This document shows positions 1-8,800 of a stretch of 64,000 bases of DNA, in pieces. The notes beneath the pieces are model-generated. The model saw nothing but the letters and a program-made list of their open reading frames with translations. It did no database searches and was not told the origin of the DNA. The stretch's first letter is position 1. Every line of letters starts with the position of its first letter. The DNA is taken from assembly GCF_018310345.1 (NCBI RefSeq), contig NZ_JAGXBY010000002.1, positions 496,001-560,000 of the forward strand, written 5' to 3'. The DNA is from Ornithinibacillus massiliensis. GTDB lineage: Bacteria; Bacillota; Bacilli; Bacillales; Amphibacillaceae. A program made the position numbers and the translations under genes.

Positions 1-840
1 ATGTGCTTCGATAATAGTTCGTACGGAAGAATCAATGCGTTGAACGTTTTCCTCTAAAAATAATTCGTTCACTTTTGCTTTAATTTGTTCAAATTGATTT
101 ATTGCCATCTCTTTCTTGAACAGGGAAGAGAAATATACTTCTTGTGGTGATAAGCCCCATTGGTCAAACGTTTGTTTGACACTATTCTCAAAGGATTCAA
201 AAGTTAGTTCTTGTTCATTATGCTTATCAATCTGATTGATAATAATATAGAAAGGAATATTCATAGCTTGAACATTCTTCAAGAACATTAAATTAACTTC
301 AGATTGTACGTGATTATAATCCATCACATAAAACAACACATCAACGATATGCAAAGAGGATTCCGTAATAATTCGGTCGGTATCATCTGCCGCATCAATT
401 CCTGGCGTATCAATAATGGAACAATTTTCTGGGATGATTGGCTGACTAGAACTAATCTCTATCTTTTCGATGGAATCTTTGTCTTTACAATACTCCTTAA
501 TCATATCTAAGTCATACGGCTCTTCGTATTCAATCGGTGCTTCTTGATGGAAGAAAACACGTGCTACCCCTCTTCCAGAAGAAAGCTTCACTATATTAGC
601 ACTAGTCGGAATGGGACTTTTTGGTAATAATTCAGTTCCAATAAGCGCATTAATCATAGAGGATTTGCCAGCGGAAAAATGACCAGCAAAACTAATGATA
701 AATTCATTCCTTTGTTTTTTCTTGTATAGATCGACTATTTTATCGGCATTAAACTGATCACCATGTTCCTTCATCACATGATAGATGCCTAGTAAATTAT
801 CATAATTCAATACAGATGTATGTTGGTGAGTTACCTTCAC
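1..840 (-). CDS. dynA: Dynamin-like GTPase, N-terminal part (truncated by window)
   Basis: The first 280 codons are present and the rest lies off the left edge. Translation shows a dynamin-type G domain: P-loop GHFSAGKSSMINAL near residue 55, switch PTSAN, G3 IDTPGIDAADD and G4 NQIDK. B. subtilis DynA (YpbR) is a two-headed bacterial dynamin that tethers and fuses membranes and protects them against phage and antibiotics, and this protein most likely does the same. I chose the GTG at 838-840, which has AAAGGGG about 9 bases upstream. Whether it has the double-dynamin length cannot be seen. Family assignment is firm; the symbol is by similarity only. Confidence 0.85.
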   Translation of the reverse strand, partial: MKVTHQHTSVLNYDNLLGIYHVMKEHGDQFNADKIVDLYKKKQRNEFIISFAGHFSAGKSSMINALIGTELLPKSPIPTSANIVKLSSGRGVARVFFHQEAPIEYEEPYDLDMIKEYCKDKDSIEKIEISSSQPIIPENCSIIDTPGIDAADDTDRIITESSLHIVDVLFYVMDYNHVQSEVNLMFLKNVQAMNIPFYIIINQIDKHNEQELTFESFENSVKQTFDQWGLSPQEVYFSSLFKKEMAINQFEQIKAKVNELFLEENVQRIDSSVRTIIEAH

Positions 841-1044
841 GAAACTAAACCCCTTTATTTCTTCTTGTATCCTTATTATAGCTTAATCTCGTATCGGATT
901 ACTATACCTTTGGAGACCTTTTATCATAACACATATTCATTGTTATGTAGATAGTGACAATAAATCTCCATATGATTAGGAGAAGCAATTAAACGTTTTA
1001 AAGCAGAAAAGAAAACGGGACAAAAGAATTTATCTTAAAGGAAA

Positions 1045-1278
1045 AACCGAATGATACGCAAAGACCCCGCTCTGGAATATACTCGCGGTTGCTTCCAGCA
1101 AAGAGGCGACATCTGCTCGAAAAAGACCTCGCAGTGTCTTCTTTACCGCCGGGCTGCTGCCTTGAACCGAGGAAGCCCGCCGTAGCTTTGCTAGTAGACA
1201 CAGGTGCATCTGGGGTCTCAACCTTGCCCTTTCCTCCCGCAGGAGTTTTCCGGAGCTAATATCGTGTATCATTCGGTT
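1045..1278. repeat. GC-rich 234-bp intergenic repeat with 13-bp terminal inverted repeats
   Basis: The 841-1314 gap has no convincing gene. Inside it lies a block much richer in GC than its surroundings, bounded by AACCGAATGATAC (1045-1057) and its exact reverse complement (1266-1278). The interior contains ACTCCTGCGGGA-type and GAGACCCC motifs (minus strand) like those I recall from dispersed repeats of alkaliphilic and halophilic Bacillaceae. Two overlapping open frames exist but lack ribosome sites and look like by-products of composition. It could be a MITE-like element or a structured-RNA repeat. Copy number cannot be tested from one window. Confidence 0.6.
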
Positions 1279-1314
1279 ATACATTTAATTCTTTTCGTTA
1301 TGTCTAAGCCTCAC

Positions 1315-1776
1315 TTACCCCTGAATAAGCTCATTGGTAATATGTCGAAGTAAGTCCCCTCTACTGACTACTCCAACGACTTTCTTTGCGGAATCAATGA
1401 CTGGGATCTTTTTGAATCGATAATGTGAAAACATACGAAGTGCATCATCTATGTCATGGTTTGGTCTTAGCGTTTTGATATCCTTTGTCTTCATCATACT
1501 GGACACTGGCTTTGTTAACGCGTATTGTAGCTTATCGGTTAGTTTTTCCTGCTCATTTACCATAACAACAGCAAACATATCAAAAATCGTTCTACTATTG
1601 GGCTTCAAATAGCGAATGACATCGCCATCGCTTATGACACCAACTAGAACATTATCCTCATTTACAACCGGAACACCACCAATTTTATGTGAAACTAATA
1701 GTTTTAATAGGGCCTTCAAAGTAGTATCTTCTTTTACACTGATAACGTCCGATATCATGAACTCTTTTATTAACAT
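1315..1776 (-). CDS. CBS-domain pair protein
   Basis: The 153-residue protein is built of two CBS repeats (about residues 7-60 and 92-148) with typical ends such as GGVPVVNEDNVLVGVISDGD and KIPVIDSAKKVVGVVSRGDL. Stand-alone CBS pairs bind adenine nucleotides or S-adenosyl ligands and act as energy or redox sensors. No catalytic or DNA-binding domain is attached. It stands alone between the GC-rich repeat and the catabolic operon, and nothing nearby indicates its partner. The ATG at 1776 has a weak GGTGA site. The family call is secure; the function is not. Confidence 0.8.
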   Translation of the reverse strand: MLIKEFMISDVISVKEDTTLKALLKLLVSHKIGGVPVVNEDNVLVGVISDGDVIRYLKPNSRTIFDMFAVVMVNEQEKLTDKLQYALTKPVSSMMKTKDIKTLRPNHDIDDALRMFSHYRFKKIPVIDSAKKVVGVVSRGDLLRHITNELIQG

Positions 1777-1984
1777 TTTGTCACCATCTTACGTTAGAAT
1801 ATAGTTCATTCATGATTAGTCCAATCTATCCAATATTATTACCTTAAATAACAAGATTAACACTAAATGGAAGAACTATTATCAGTTTACATAATAATAA
1901 TATTGTTAATTAAGGTGATATAGCGTTGCTTATTATAGGATATGTCAATACAGTCATTTTGTTAGGCAAATACCTAAAAAAAAT

Positions 1985-2014
1985 GACCCAAATAAGCTTA
2001 AGCTTATCTGAGTC
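1985..2014 (-). terminator. Terminator of the acyl-CoA carboxylase operon
   Basis: An inverted repeat (GACTCAGATAAGCTT pairing with AAGCTTATTTGGGTC on the minus strand) is followed by a run of T. It lies 11 bases past the stop of the carboxyltransferase gene, as expected for an intrinsic terminator of the operon. Confidence 0.8.
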
Positions 2015-2025
2015 ATCTACCCTAT

Positions 2026-3555
2026 TTATACTGGGTAAACACCGTGTTTTCTTTCTGTAAAAACTACATTTTTTGCTTCGTATATACGGAAGCGTTTCAT
2101 TAATTCTTCCCTTAATTCATTCGGCTCAATAATCGCATCAATTACCATTTCACTGGCTAGTCGATAAATATCAATATCATCTCGATATTCATCTTGTTTC
2201 TGTTTAATGAATGCAGCTCTTTCTTCTTCTGGTAACGCTGCTATTTTATTGGCATATACGGCATTTACAGCAGCCTCTGGACCCATAACTGCAATTTGAG
2301 CAGTCGGCAGCGCAATACAGCAATCCGGTTCAAATGCAGGGCCAGCCATGGCATATAAACCTGCACCATAGGCTTTACGCACAATGACCGAAATTTTAGG
2401 TACAGTTGCTTCACTCATTGCCGCTAGCATTTTTGCCCCGTGACGGATAATCCCTGCACGTTCCACTTTTGTACCAATCATAAATCCTGGGACATCCATC
2501 AGGAATAACAACGGAATATTAAATGCATCACAAAGCTGAATGAATTTGGCTGCTTTATCAGCAGAATCGGGGAACAATACTCCCCCCTTCATTTTGGGTT
2601 GATTCGCAATAATCCCCACCGATTTTCCATTGATTCTGGATAGCCCTGTAATTAATTCTGGTGCAAATTTCTTTTTAATTTCACAGAAGCTATCTTCATC
2701 AATAATTCGATTAATAAGATCATGCATGTTAAATGGTGCATTTTGATTCTTAGGAATAATTTCTTCTATTGTTTTTTCAAATTGTTTGGCAGCAATCGGT
2801 TCATATGCTTCTGGTTTATATCTAAAATTCTTAGGGAAGTATGTCAAATACTTTCGTACATACGTTATAGCATCTGGTTCTGTTTTTACTAGGACATCAC
2901 CAACTCCAGATACGGAACAATGCATCTTTGCTCCGCCCATTTCTTCTAAAGTTACCTTCTCACCAATAACCTTTTCTGCCATTCTTGGTGAGCCTAGATA
3001 CATAGAAGCATTACCGTCCACCATGACAACGATGTCACAGAATGCAGGGATATAGGCACCTCCTGCTGCAGATGGACCGAACAATAAACAAACTTGTGGA
3101 ACACGACCAGATAACTTTATCTGGTTATGAAATATTCTACCAGCCCCTCTTCGACCAGGAAACATTTCGATTTGATCCGTTATTCTTGCACCCGCAGAAT
3201 CCACCAAATAAATAATTGGTAATTCTAGTGTTAATGCTGTCTCTTGAATTCGTAGTATTTTCTCTACGGTGCGCTTACCCCAAGAACCGGCTTTAACAGT
3301 TGAATCATTTGCCATAACGCACACATCTTGCCCGTTAATCTTCCCTATTCCGGTGACAACACCGTCTGATGGTAAACTATCATCCATACAATTAGCAAAA
3401 AATGCATCTTCTATATCTATTCCCTCATCTAATAGTAATTCCAAGCGATTACGAACAAATAATTTTCCTTTTTCTTCGTTTTGCTTGTGGTATTTTTCAT
3501 TTCCACCTTTTTCAATCTGTTGAACTCTGTTACGTAGCTCTTCCAAATATGACAT
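2026..3555 (-). CDS. yngE: Acyl-CoA carboxylase carboxyltransferase (methylcrotonyl-CoA carboxylase beta type)
   Basis: About 509 residues with the two crotonase-like carboxyltransferase halves. Visible signatures are the oxyanion-hole region FGPSAAGGAYIPAFCD in the N half and RKAYGAGLYAMAGP in the C half. It transfers carboxyl from biotin to a branched acyl-CoA, probably 3-methylcrotonyl-CoA given the neighbours. The ATG at 3555 is preferred over one 15 bases upstream because GGGAGG lies between them at correct spacing for the inner ATG. It is the last gene of a five-gene operon and a terminator follows. Propionyl-CoA as substrate cannot be excluded. Confidence 0.88.
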   Translation of the reverse strand: MSYLEELRNRVQQIEKGGNEKYHKQNEEKGKLFVRNRLELLLDEGIDIEDAFFANCMDDSLPSDGVVTGIGKINGQDVCVMANDSTVKAGSWGKRTVEKILRIQETALTLELPIIYLVDSAGARITDQIEMFPGRRGAGRIFHNQIKLSGRVPQVCLLFGPSAAGGAYIPAFCDIVVMVDGNASMYLGSPRMAEKVIGEKVTLEEMGGAKMHCSVSGVGDVLVKTEPDAITYVRKYLTYFPKNFRYKPEAYEPIAAKQFEKTIEEIIPKNQNAPFNMHDLINRIIDEDSFCEIKKKFAPELITGLSRINGKSVGIIANQPKMKGGVLFPDSADKAAKFIQLCDAFNIPLLFLMDVPGFMIGTKVERAGIIRHGAKMLAAMSEATVPKISVIVRKAYGAGLYAMAGPAFEPDCCIALPTAQIAVMGPEAAVNAVYANKIAALPEEERAAFIKQKQDEYRDDIDIYRLASEMVIDAIIEPNELREELMKRFRIYEAKNVVFTERKHGVYPV

Positions 3556-3573
3556 GTACAGGCCTCCCATTGG

Positions 3574-4353
3574 TTAGTTTCCTTGGTATACTGGAGATCG
3601 TTTTTCTCGGAAAGCTTCCAAACCTTCCAGTCTATCGTTAGTTGGAATCGTTTCTTTATAGCATAGGTGTTCTATCTCTAATGCTGTAGCAAGATTCACC
3701 TGACTTCCTTGATTGATAGCTGTTTTTGCTTGTCGCAATGCTATTGGCCCATTCTTAGCAATATCTAATGCCATTTGTATTGCTACATCATGAAGTTCCT
3801 CATTCGAAACTACCTGTTCTACCAGACCAATGGAAAATGCCTCTTGGGCAGTGATTGGTTTCGCTGTATAAATTAACTGCTTCGCCCGACCAATGCCTAT
3901 TAATCTAGGAAGTCGCTGTGTGCCACCTGCGCCTGGTATGATGGCTAGGGAAGTTTCTGTTAATCCTAACTTCACATGATCCGCTGCAATCCGAATATCA
4001 CAGCAAAGTGCAAGCTCTAACCCACCACCAAATGCGATACCGTTTAAAGCAGCAATTACGGGAACCTTCATGGCTTCTACTTCTGAAACCGTCTTCCCAA
4101 TATTTCGAACCGCCGCAATTACTTGATCATCCGCCATGCCCCGGCGCTCCTTCAAATCCGCTCCTGCACAAAAGGCTTTTACACCGGCACCAGTCAATAC
4201 GGCACAGTAAATGTTAGGGTCATGATTTACCTTTTGTATAACTTGATTTAATTCATCTAGTAAAGCTTTAGACATAGCATTTGCTGCCTGGGGCCGATTT
4301 AATGTGATGACCGCCACGTGACTGTTTACGATTTCTAATTCTACTAGTGTCAT
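3574..4353 (-). CDS. yngF: Enoyl-CoA hydratase, probable methylglutaconyl-CoA hydratase
   Basis: A 259-residue crotonase-fold protein. It carries the oxyanion-hole signature AGADLKERR, the helix segment GIAFGGGLELALCCDIRIAA with conserved glycines, and an acidic residue in TETSLAIIPGAGGTQRL as in active hydratases. The operon context (carboxylase on both sides) points to hydration of 3-methylglutaconyl-CoA in leucine breakdown. The start is backed by GGGAGG 5 bases upstream. The next gene in the B. subtilis pathway, HMG-CoA lyase (yngG), is absent here. Substrate is inferred from context; the fold is clear. Confidence 0.87.
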   Translation of the reverse strand: MTLVELEIVNSHVAVITLNRPQAANAMSKALLDELNQVIQKVNHDPNIYCAVLTGAGVKAFCAGADLKERRGMADDQVIAAVRNIGKTVSEVEAMKVPVIAALNGIAFGGGLELALCCDIRIAADHVKLGLTETSLAIIPGAGGTQRLPRLIGIGRAKQLIYTAKPITAQEAFSIGLVEQVVSNEELHDVAIQMALDIAKNGPIALRQAKTAINQGSQVNLATALEIEHLCYKETIPTNDRLEGLEAFREKRSPVYQGN

Positions 4354-4377
4354 AGAATCCTCCCAAATACTATTCTT

Positions 4378-4596
4378 TTAGTCTATTTCTATAATAGCTA
4401 ACGTATCCCCTTCATTAACAAAATCGCCTTCCGCTACCTTAATTTCCGTGATGGTACCAGCCTCTTCAGCAGCTATAGGGATTTCCATTTTCATCGATTC
4501 TAAAATGACAATATCCTGATCCTCTTCTACTGTATCGCCCACAGATACTAAAACCTTCCATACGTTACCTGCCATCATTGCTTTTATTTCTTCCAT
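4378..4596 (-). CDS. yngHB: Biotin carboxyl carrier protein, short form
   Basis: A 72-residue biotinyl/lipoyl-attachment domain. The biotin-accepting lysine sits in ESMKMEIPI near residue 36, and the typical hairpin GDFVNEGDTLAIIE follows. It would shuttle carboxybiotin between the biotin carboxylase encoded just upstream and the carboxyltransferase encoded downstream. Separate small carriers of this size are the B. subtilis YngHB type, whereas eukaryotic methylcrotonyl-CoA carboxylase fuses carrier and carboxylase. GGAGG lies 8 bases before the ATG. Intergenic distances of about 24 bases on each side suggest co-transcription. Confidence 0.9.
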   Translation of the reverse strand: MEEIKAMMAGNVWKVLVSVGDTVEEDQDIVILESMKMEIPIAAEEAGTITEIKVAEGDFVNEGDTLAIIEID

Positions 4597-4620
4597 GTTT
4601 CTTCCTCCTCGTATAATGAA

Positions 4621-5973
4621 CTAGTTTCGTTTAACTGGACTGAAATACGTTTCTATAAATTTTGTTGTCGTTTTACCAGATTGAAAGGCTTCATGTCGTG
4701 CAATATCTAATAGTATTGGGACATTCGTTTTAATGCCTTCTATCGTTGTTTTTGCTAATGTATCAATCAATAATTCTATTGCTTCCTTTCGAGTTGCCCC
4801 TTTGACAATCAACTTACTAATCATAGGGTCATAAAAAGGGGTGACCTGATAATTACTTGTCACAGCACTCTCTAAACGAATATTTTTCCCCATCGGGATA
4901 TCAAAGGTTGAAATATAGCCTGGTGATGGGAAAAATGTCTTTGGGTCCTCGGCATAAATTCTTGCTTCAATTGCATGCCCTTTTATTTCTAAATCGTCTT
5001 GTGAGATGGAGAGCTTTTGACCGTTTGCTACGTGAATCTGTTGCTCTACGATATCAATTCCAGTGATTTCCTCTGTGACCGGGTGCTCCACTTGAATTCT
5101 AGTGTTCATCTCTAGAAAATAAAAATGTTCCTTCTCATCCACTAAAAATTCAATGGTACCTGCATTGGTATATCCAATTGCTTTAGCAGCCTCAATCGCA
5201 GCATTTCCCATTTTCCTTCTCGTAGTTTCGGAAAGAAAAGGAGATGGTGCCTCTTCTACTACCTTTTGATTACGGCGTTGTATCGAACATTCTCGCTCAA
5301 ATAGATGAATAACATTGCCAAACTTATCAGCAAGTACTTGTATTTCAATATGTCTAGCATCATCAATCTTCTTTTCCAGGAACATGGCCCCATCGCCAAA
5401 GAAGCTTTTTGCACGTTTAGCATTATTATCAAATGCTTTTCGTAGCTCTTCATCACTGTTTACAACTTGCATCCCAATGCCCCCGCCACCTGCTGATGCC
5501 TTTAACATAATGGGATAACCAATTTGCTTTGCTAATTCTACTGCTTCCTCAGGAGTTTCTATTGCTTCCTCTGTTCCAGGGACGATAGGAACATTAGCCT
5601 GCTTCATTACCTTCCTTGCTTCAATCTTACTGCCCATCATATCCATGACCTTGCTTGAAGGACCGATAAATGTAATCCCGGCTTCCTCACATTTCTCTGC
5701 GAATCTACCATTTTCACTTAAAAAACCATAGCCTGGATGGATGGCATCTGCCCCAGATTGCGTTGCTATAGAAAGGATTTTATCCACATGTAAGTAACTT
5801 TCATTGACTCGTGATGGGCCAATTAAATAGCTCTCATCTGCCATCTTTACAAACGGCGCATTTTCATCTGCCTCCGAATAAACTGCAACGGTCTCAATTC
5901 CCATCTTTTTAGAAGTGCGAATAACTCTAGCCGCAATTTCACCACGATTAGCAATTAGTACTTTAGAAATCAT
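4621..5973 (-). CDS. yngH: Biotin carboxylase subunit of acyl-CoA carboxylase
   Basis: About 450 residues with the ATP-grasp carboxylase layout: N-terminal SKVLIANRGEIAARVIRT, the glycine-rich ATP loop KASAGGGGIGMQ, and the active-site region EMNTRIQVEHPVTEEITG. It carboxylates biotin on the carrier using bicarbonate and ATP. An upstream ATG at 6015 would overlap the preceding gene. The ATG at 5973 has AGGAG 7 bases before it and gives the family's usual N terminus, so I prefer it. It differs from the fatty-acid AccC mainly by context, being inside a branched-chain catabolic operon. Confidence 0.9.
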   Translation of the reverse strand: MISKVLIANRGEIAARVIRTSKKMGIETVAVYSEADENAPFVKMADESYLIGPSRVNESYLHVDKILSIATQSGADAIHPGYGFLSENGRFAEKCEEAGITFIGPSSKVMDMMGSKIEARKVMKQANVPIVPGTEEAIETPEEAVELAKQIGYPIMLKASAGGGGIGMQVVNSDEELRKAFDNNAKRAKSFFGDGAMFLEKKIDDARHIEIQVLADKFGNVIHLFERECSIQRRNQKVVEEAPSPFLSETTRRKMGNAAIEAAKAIGYTNAGTIEFLVDEKEHFYFLEMNTRIQVEHPVTEEITGIDIVEQQIHVANGQKLSISQDDLEIKGHAIEARIYAEDPKTFFPSPGYISTFDIPMGKNIRLESAVTSNYQVTPFYDPMISKLIVKGATRKEAIELLIDTLAKTTIEGIKTNVPILLDIARHEAFQSGKTTTKFIETYFSPVKRN

Positions 5974-6008
5974 CTCTTCACTCCTATCTACATCGTATTT
6001 CTCCTTAG

Positions 6009-7151
6009 CTAGCATCCTAGTTGTCTAGCAATAACAAGTCTTTGAACCTCCGATGTACCTTCGCCAATTTCTAGCAGCTTAGCATCACGTAAGTATCGTT
6101 CTACCTCATATTCACGCATATAACCATATCCCCCGTGTATTTGAATTGCTTGGTTCGCAGCACGGAAGGCTGTTTCTGTCGCGAATAACTTTGCATAGGC
6201 AGATTCTTTCGTAAATGGTTGATTATTATCTTTTAACCATGCGGCTTTGTAGACCATGTTTCTAGACAGCTCTACTTCCATGGCGATATCTGCGAGTTTA
6301 AATTGGATAGCTTGGAAGTTCGAGATAGATTTTCCAAATTGTTTGCGTTCTTTTGCATATTGTAATGCTTTTTCTAGTGAGGCTTGTGCTATTCCCAACC
6401 CTAAAGCAGCAATTGAAATTCTACCACCATCTAGCGTATATAAGAATTGGCTAAACCCTTTTTGTGGATCACCTAATAAGTTGGCTCTAGGAACACGGAC
6501 ATTATCTAACACAATTTCTGCTGTATCTGATCCACGAACGCCCATCTTATCGTAATTACTAGTTATTTTTACCCCTTCTGTATCGGTAGGGACGATAATA
6601 GCGGAAATAATATTTTTACCTTTTTCGTTTTTTCCTGTAACAGCTGTTACGATTAATGTCTTGGCATAACTTGCATTCGTAATGAAGCACTTTTCACCAT
6701 TAATAATAAAATCATCACCATCAATTACTGCAGTTGTCTTCGTTCCACCTGCATCAGAACCAGCATTTGGTTCCGTTAATCCAAATGATCCTAAAGCCTT
6801 TCCTTCTGCTAATGGCTTTAAATACTCCTGCTTCTGTTCTTCTGTACCAAAGTAATAGATTGGACTAGCTCCTAAAGAGACTGCAGCAGCATAACTTAAA
6901 CCAGTACTTCCACAGACACGCCCAATTTCTTCTACAGCAATTGCGTAGGATAAGGTATCCCCACCAGAACCACCGTACTCTTCTGGAAACGGAATTCCAA
7001 GTAAACCTAGCTCTCCCATCTGTTCAAAAATATCTACTGGGAATTTAGCTTCTTTATCAATTTCTATTGTTCTCGGTTTAATTACTTCTTCTGCAAAATC
7101 ACGTACCATTTTCCGAATCATCGATTGTTCTTTTGTTAAATTAAAATCCAT
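6009..7151 (-). CDS. yngJ: Acyl-CoA dehydrogenase, probable isovaleryl/short branched-chain type
   Basis: A 380-residue flavoenzyme. It has the FAD/acyl-CoA signatures FGLTEPNAGSDAGGT (about residues 123-137) and GSDTAEIVLDNVRVP, plus C-terminal GEGTSEVQRLVIARQL. The Glu in GEGTSEV is where short/medium-chain acyl-CoA dehydrogenases carry their catalytic base, whereas the eukaryotic isovaleryl enzyme carries its base elsewhere. It is first in the operon, preceded by GAGGGG and by a palindrome at 7178-7195 that could bind the TetR regulator. It would oxidise isovaleryl-CoA or a similar acyl-CoA and pass electrons to ETF. Exact substrate is inferred. Confidence 0.87.
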   Translation of the reverse strand: MDFNLTKEQSMIRKMVRDFAEEVIKPRTIEIDKEAKFPVDIFEQMGELGLLGIPFPEEYGGSGGDTLSYAIAVEEIGRVCGSTGLSYAAAVSLGASPIYYFGTEEQKQEYLKPLAEGKALGSFGLTEPNAGSDAGGTKTTAVIDGDDFIINGEKCFITNASYAKTLIVTAVTGKNEKGKNIISAIIVPTDTEGVKITSNYDKMGVRGSDTAEIVLDNVRVPRANLLGDPQKGFSQFLYTLDGGRISIAALGLGIAQASLEKALQYAKERKQFGKSISNFQAIQFKLADIAMEVELSRNMVYKAAWLKDNNQPFTKESAYAKLFATETAFRAANQAIQIHGGYGYMREYEVERYLRDAKLLEIGEGTSEVQRLVIARQLGC

Positions 7152-7177
7152 AAGTTCCCCTCCTGTTATCGTATAAG

Positions 7178-7195
7178 ACCGACTGGTTGGTCGGT
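7178..7195. promoter_or_regulatory. Probable TetR operator before the catabolic operon
   Basis: ACCGACTGGTTGGTCGGT has 6-bp arms ACCGAC/GTCGGT about a 6-bp centre, a typical TetR-family operator form. It lies 27 bp upstream of the acyl-CoA dehydrogenase start and just after the tetR terminator, so a bound repressor would block the operon promoter region. Binding by the adjacent TetR protein is inference from position. Confidence 0.6.
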
Positions 7196-7210
7196 ATTCA
7201 ACGGAAAAAT

Positions 7211-7230
7211 ATAGCTTTCTCTAAAGCTAT
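7211..7230 (-). terminator. Terminator of tetR
   Basis: A perfect 8-bp stem ATAGCTTT/AAAGCTAT with a 4-base loop, followed on the minus strand by ATTTTT. It lies 20 bases beyond the tetR stop and separates it from the following operon. Confidence 0.75.
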
Positions 7231-7250
7231 GCTGGAAGTAGCCAAACTAT

Positions 7251-7835
7251 TTAACCGCTTACATTTTGTTGGTTTATAATCGACCGCATAATTAATTCAA
7301 CATAGATATCGCCAATCTCGTCAATTGATTTTTCACCAGACTGCTTATACCACTTATATGTCCAGTTAACCATGCCTAGAATGGCCATACCTGTAATTTC
7401 TTCTGATAAGTCTTTTCGAAATTCGTTAGCTTGTTTTCCTTCTCGAATAGTATCAATGATAATGTTCTTAAATTGATCCCGCTTCTTTTTGATCAATTCC
7501 TCATAATTCGCTTTTAAGTATACATTTTCTTGATAAAACACTGAAATATGCGGCTTATACAAGTCAAAGACTTGAACAAAGCTTTTAATAATTTGTTGCA
7601 GTTTCTTCGTTGGAGAGTCGTAGGTGTTCTTGGCTATGTATGCTTTTTCGAGCACATAAGTGATAAAAGTATCGTGGATAACAAATAACAATTCATCCTT
7701 CGATGAAAAGTGATGATAGAATCCCCCTTTGGAGGTCCCAATACTATCAACAATTTCATTAACTGTCACACCATGAAAGCCCTTTTTCTCAAATAAATGT
7801 AACGCTGCATCGACAATTTTATCTCTTAAATTCGT
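7251..7835 (-). CDS. TetR-family regulator of the catabolic operon, ACG in place of start codon
   Basis: The reading frame carries a full TetR HTH: NLRDKIVDAALHLFEKKG, then VTVNEIVDSIGTSKGGFYHHF. The only ordinary start codon (GTG, 7769) falls inside the HTH and would delete helix 1. Upstream, AGGAGG sits 7 bases before an in-frame ACG at 7833-7835, exactly where ATG is expected, and no ATG, GTG or TTG is in frame between it and the preceding stop. So either ACG is used, giving low expression, or ATG mutated, or there is a base error. From ACG the protein has 194 residues, normal for the family. It probably represses the downstream acyl-CoA operon and responds to an acyl-CoA. Confidence 0.75.
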   Translation of the reverse strand, partial: TNLRDKIVDAALHLFEKKGFHGVTVNEIVDSIGTSKGGFYHHFSSKDELLFVIHDTFITYVLEKAYIAKNTYDSPTKKLQQIIKSFVQVFDLYKPHISVFYQENVYLKANYEELIKKKRDQFKNIIIDTIREGKQANEFRKDLSEEITGMAILGMVNWTYKWYKQSGEKSIDEIGDIYVELIMRSIINQQNVSG

Positions 7836-7904
7836 TACAAGCCCTCCTCTCTCTTTTCCATTTTAGCTTATCATAATTTTCGCAATATAGAAAGTTAAAA
7901 ATAA

Positions 7905-8681
7905 TCAACGTACTTCAATCGTTCCATAGTGAAACAAGGATGTCTTTCTTTTAAACTGGGTAAAACCTAACTCTTGAAACCTTTTGCTTTTCCAATGATC
8001 TTTTAATACCACTCTCTCTTTTGCTACTCTTTTTGCTTCCTCTATAATCTCGGCTGTTATGTCTGATGTAATAGCTTGTTCTCTTATGGTATTGATGCCA
8101 TTCGATTCTTCAATTCCTTCTTGGAACATTGGATCAAAATATACAATATCAAACGAATTCGTTTCTGCATGTTGAAGGTAATGTAAATGATCCTCACGGA
8201 CTACTTGGATACGTTGCATTGCTTGGTCTATATCTAGTTTGCCGGTTATATGTGAAGCTAGACCCTCTTTTACTAGTAAATAGAGTAGTTCGTTTCCTTC
8301 AATACCTGTGACCCGACCTGTAGATCCAACTACAAGACTTGCAATAATACTGTCTGATGCTAGTCCAAGTGTACAGTCAAGAAAGGACATCCCTTTTTTT
8401 AATTTTGCAGTTTCGATTAGTGGCTCTGTTTCCCCTTTTAGAACCCGTTTTGCTCGGATCATTGCTAAATTCGGATGAAAAAACAGTCGCGTGTCACTGT
8501 TTTTTGGTGCAATAACTAATTGCTCCTTTCCTACAATAAGCACGTCCTCCTGATAGATCATCTTCATCTCTTCAATCGATAAACCTTGTCTTTCCTTAAA
8601 TGGTATATGATAAGTTTGTGCTAGATTCATTGCTCTTCGAATTAATAGGCTTGTTGCTTTTCCTGCAGTCGTAATAATCAT
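7905..8681 (-). CDS. Class I SAM-dependent methyltransferase, RsmJ-like
   Basis: A 258-residue Rossmann methyltransferase. The SAM-binding loop is FLDCTLGLASDSIIAS near residue 100, the acidic strand end is VTGIEGN, and the catalytic-region motif is YFDPMFQ. The LDCTLGLASDS and FDPMF pattern is close to that of RsmJ, which methylates G1516 of 16S rRNA in enterobacteria. Whether this Gram-positive relative has the same target is not known to me. It is monocistronic between tetR and parC. The fold is clear and the substrate uncertain. Confidence 0.72.
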   Translation of the reverse strand: MIITTAGKATSLLIRRAMNLAQTYHIPFKERQGLSIEEMKMIYQEDVLIVGKEQLVIAPKNSDTRLFFHPNLAMIRAKRVLKGETEPLIETAKLKKGMSFLDCTLGLASDSIIASLVVGSTGRVTGIEGNELLYLLVKEGLASHITGKLDIDQAMQRIQVVREDHLHYLQHAETNSFDIVYFDPMFQEGIEESNGINTIREQAITSDITAEIIEEAKRVAKERVVLKDHWKSKRFQELGFTQFKRKTSLFHYGTIEVR

Positions 8682-8800
8682 AGCTTCTCCTTGTAAAGTT
8701 GTCTGTCTTATTTATTTCCATCTTACCTTAATTCCGCTTTTAACTGAATACATTAGTAGAGCTTTCTTAAGGATTTACCCTGATATGCTCAAGATAAAAA

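Noticed and set aside
998..1284. Two overlapping open frames in the GC-rich block
   Set aside because: No ribosome sites, low-complexity unusual composition, and they lie inside the inverted-repeat element.
7769..7769. GTG as the start of TetR (172 residues)
   Set aside because: It would remove helix 1 of the DNA-binding domain, whose sequence is well preserved upstream in the same frame.
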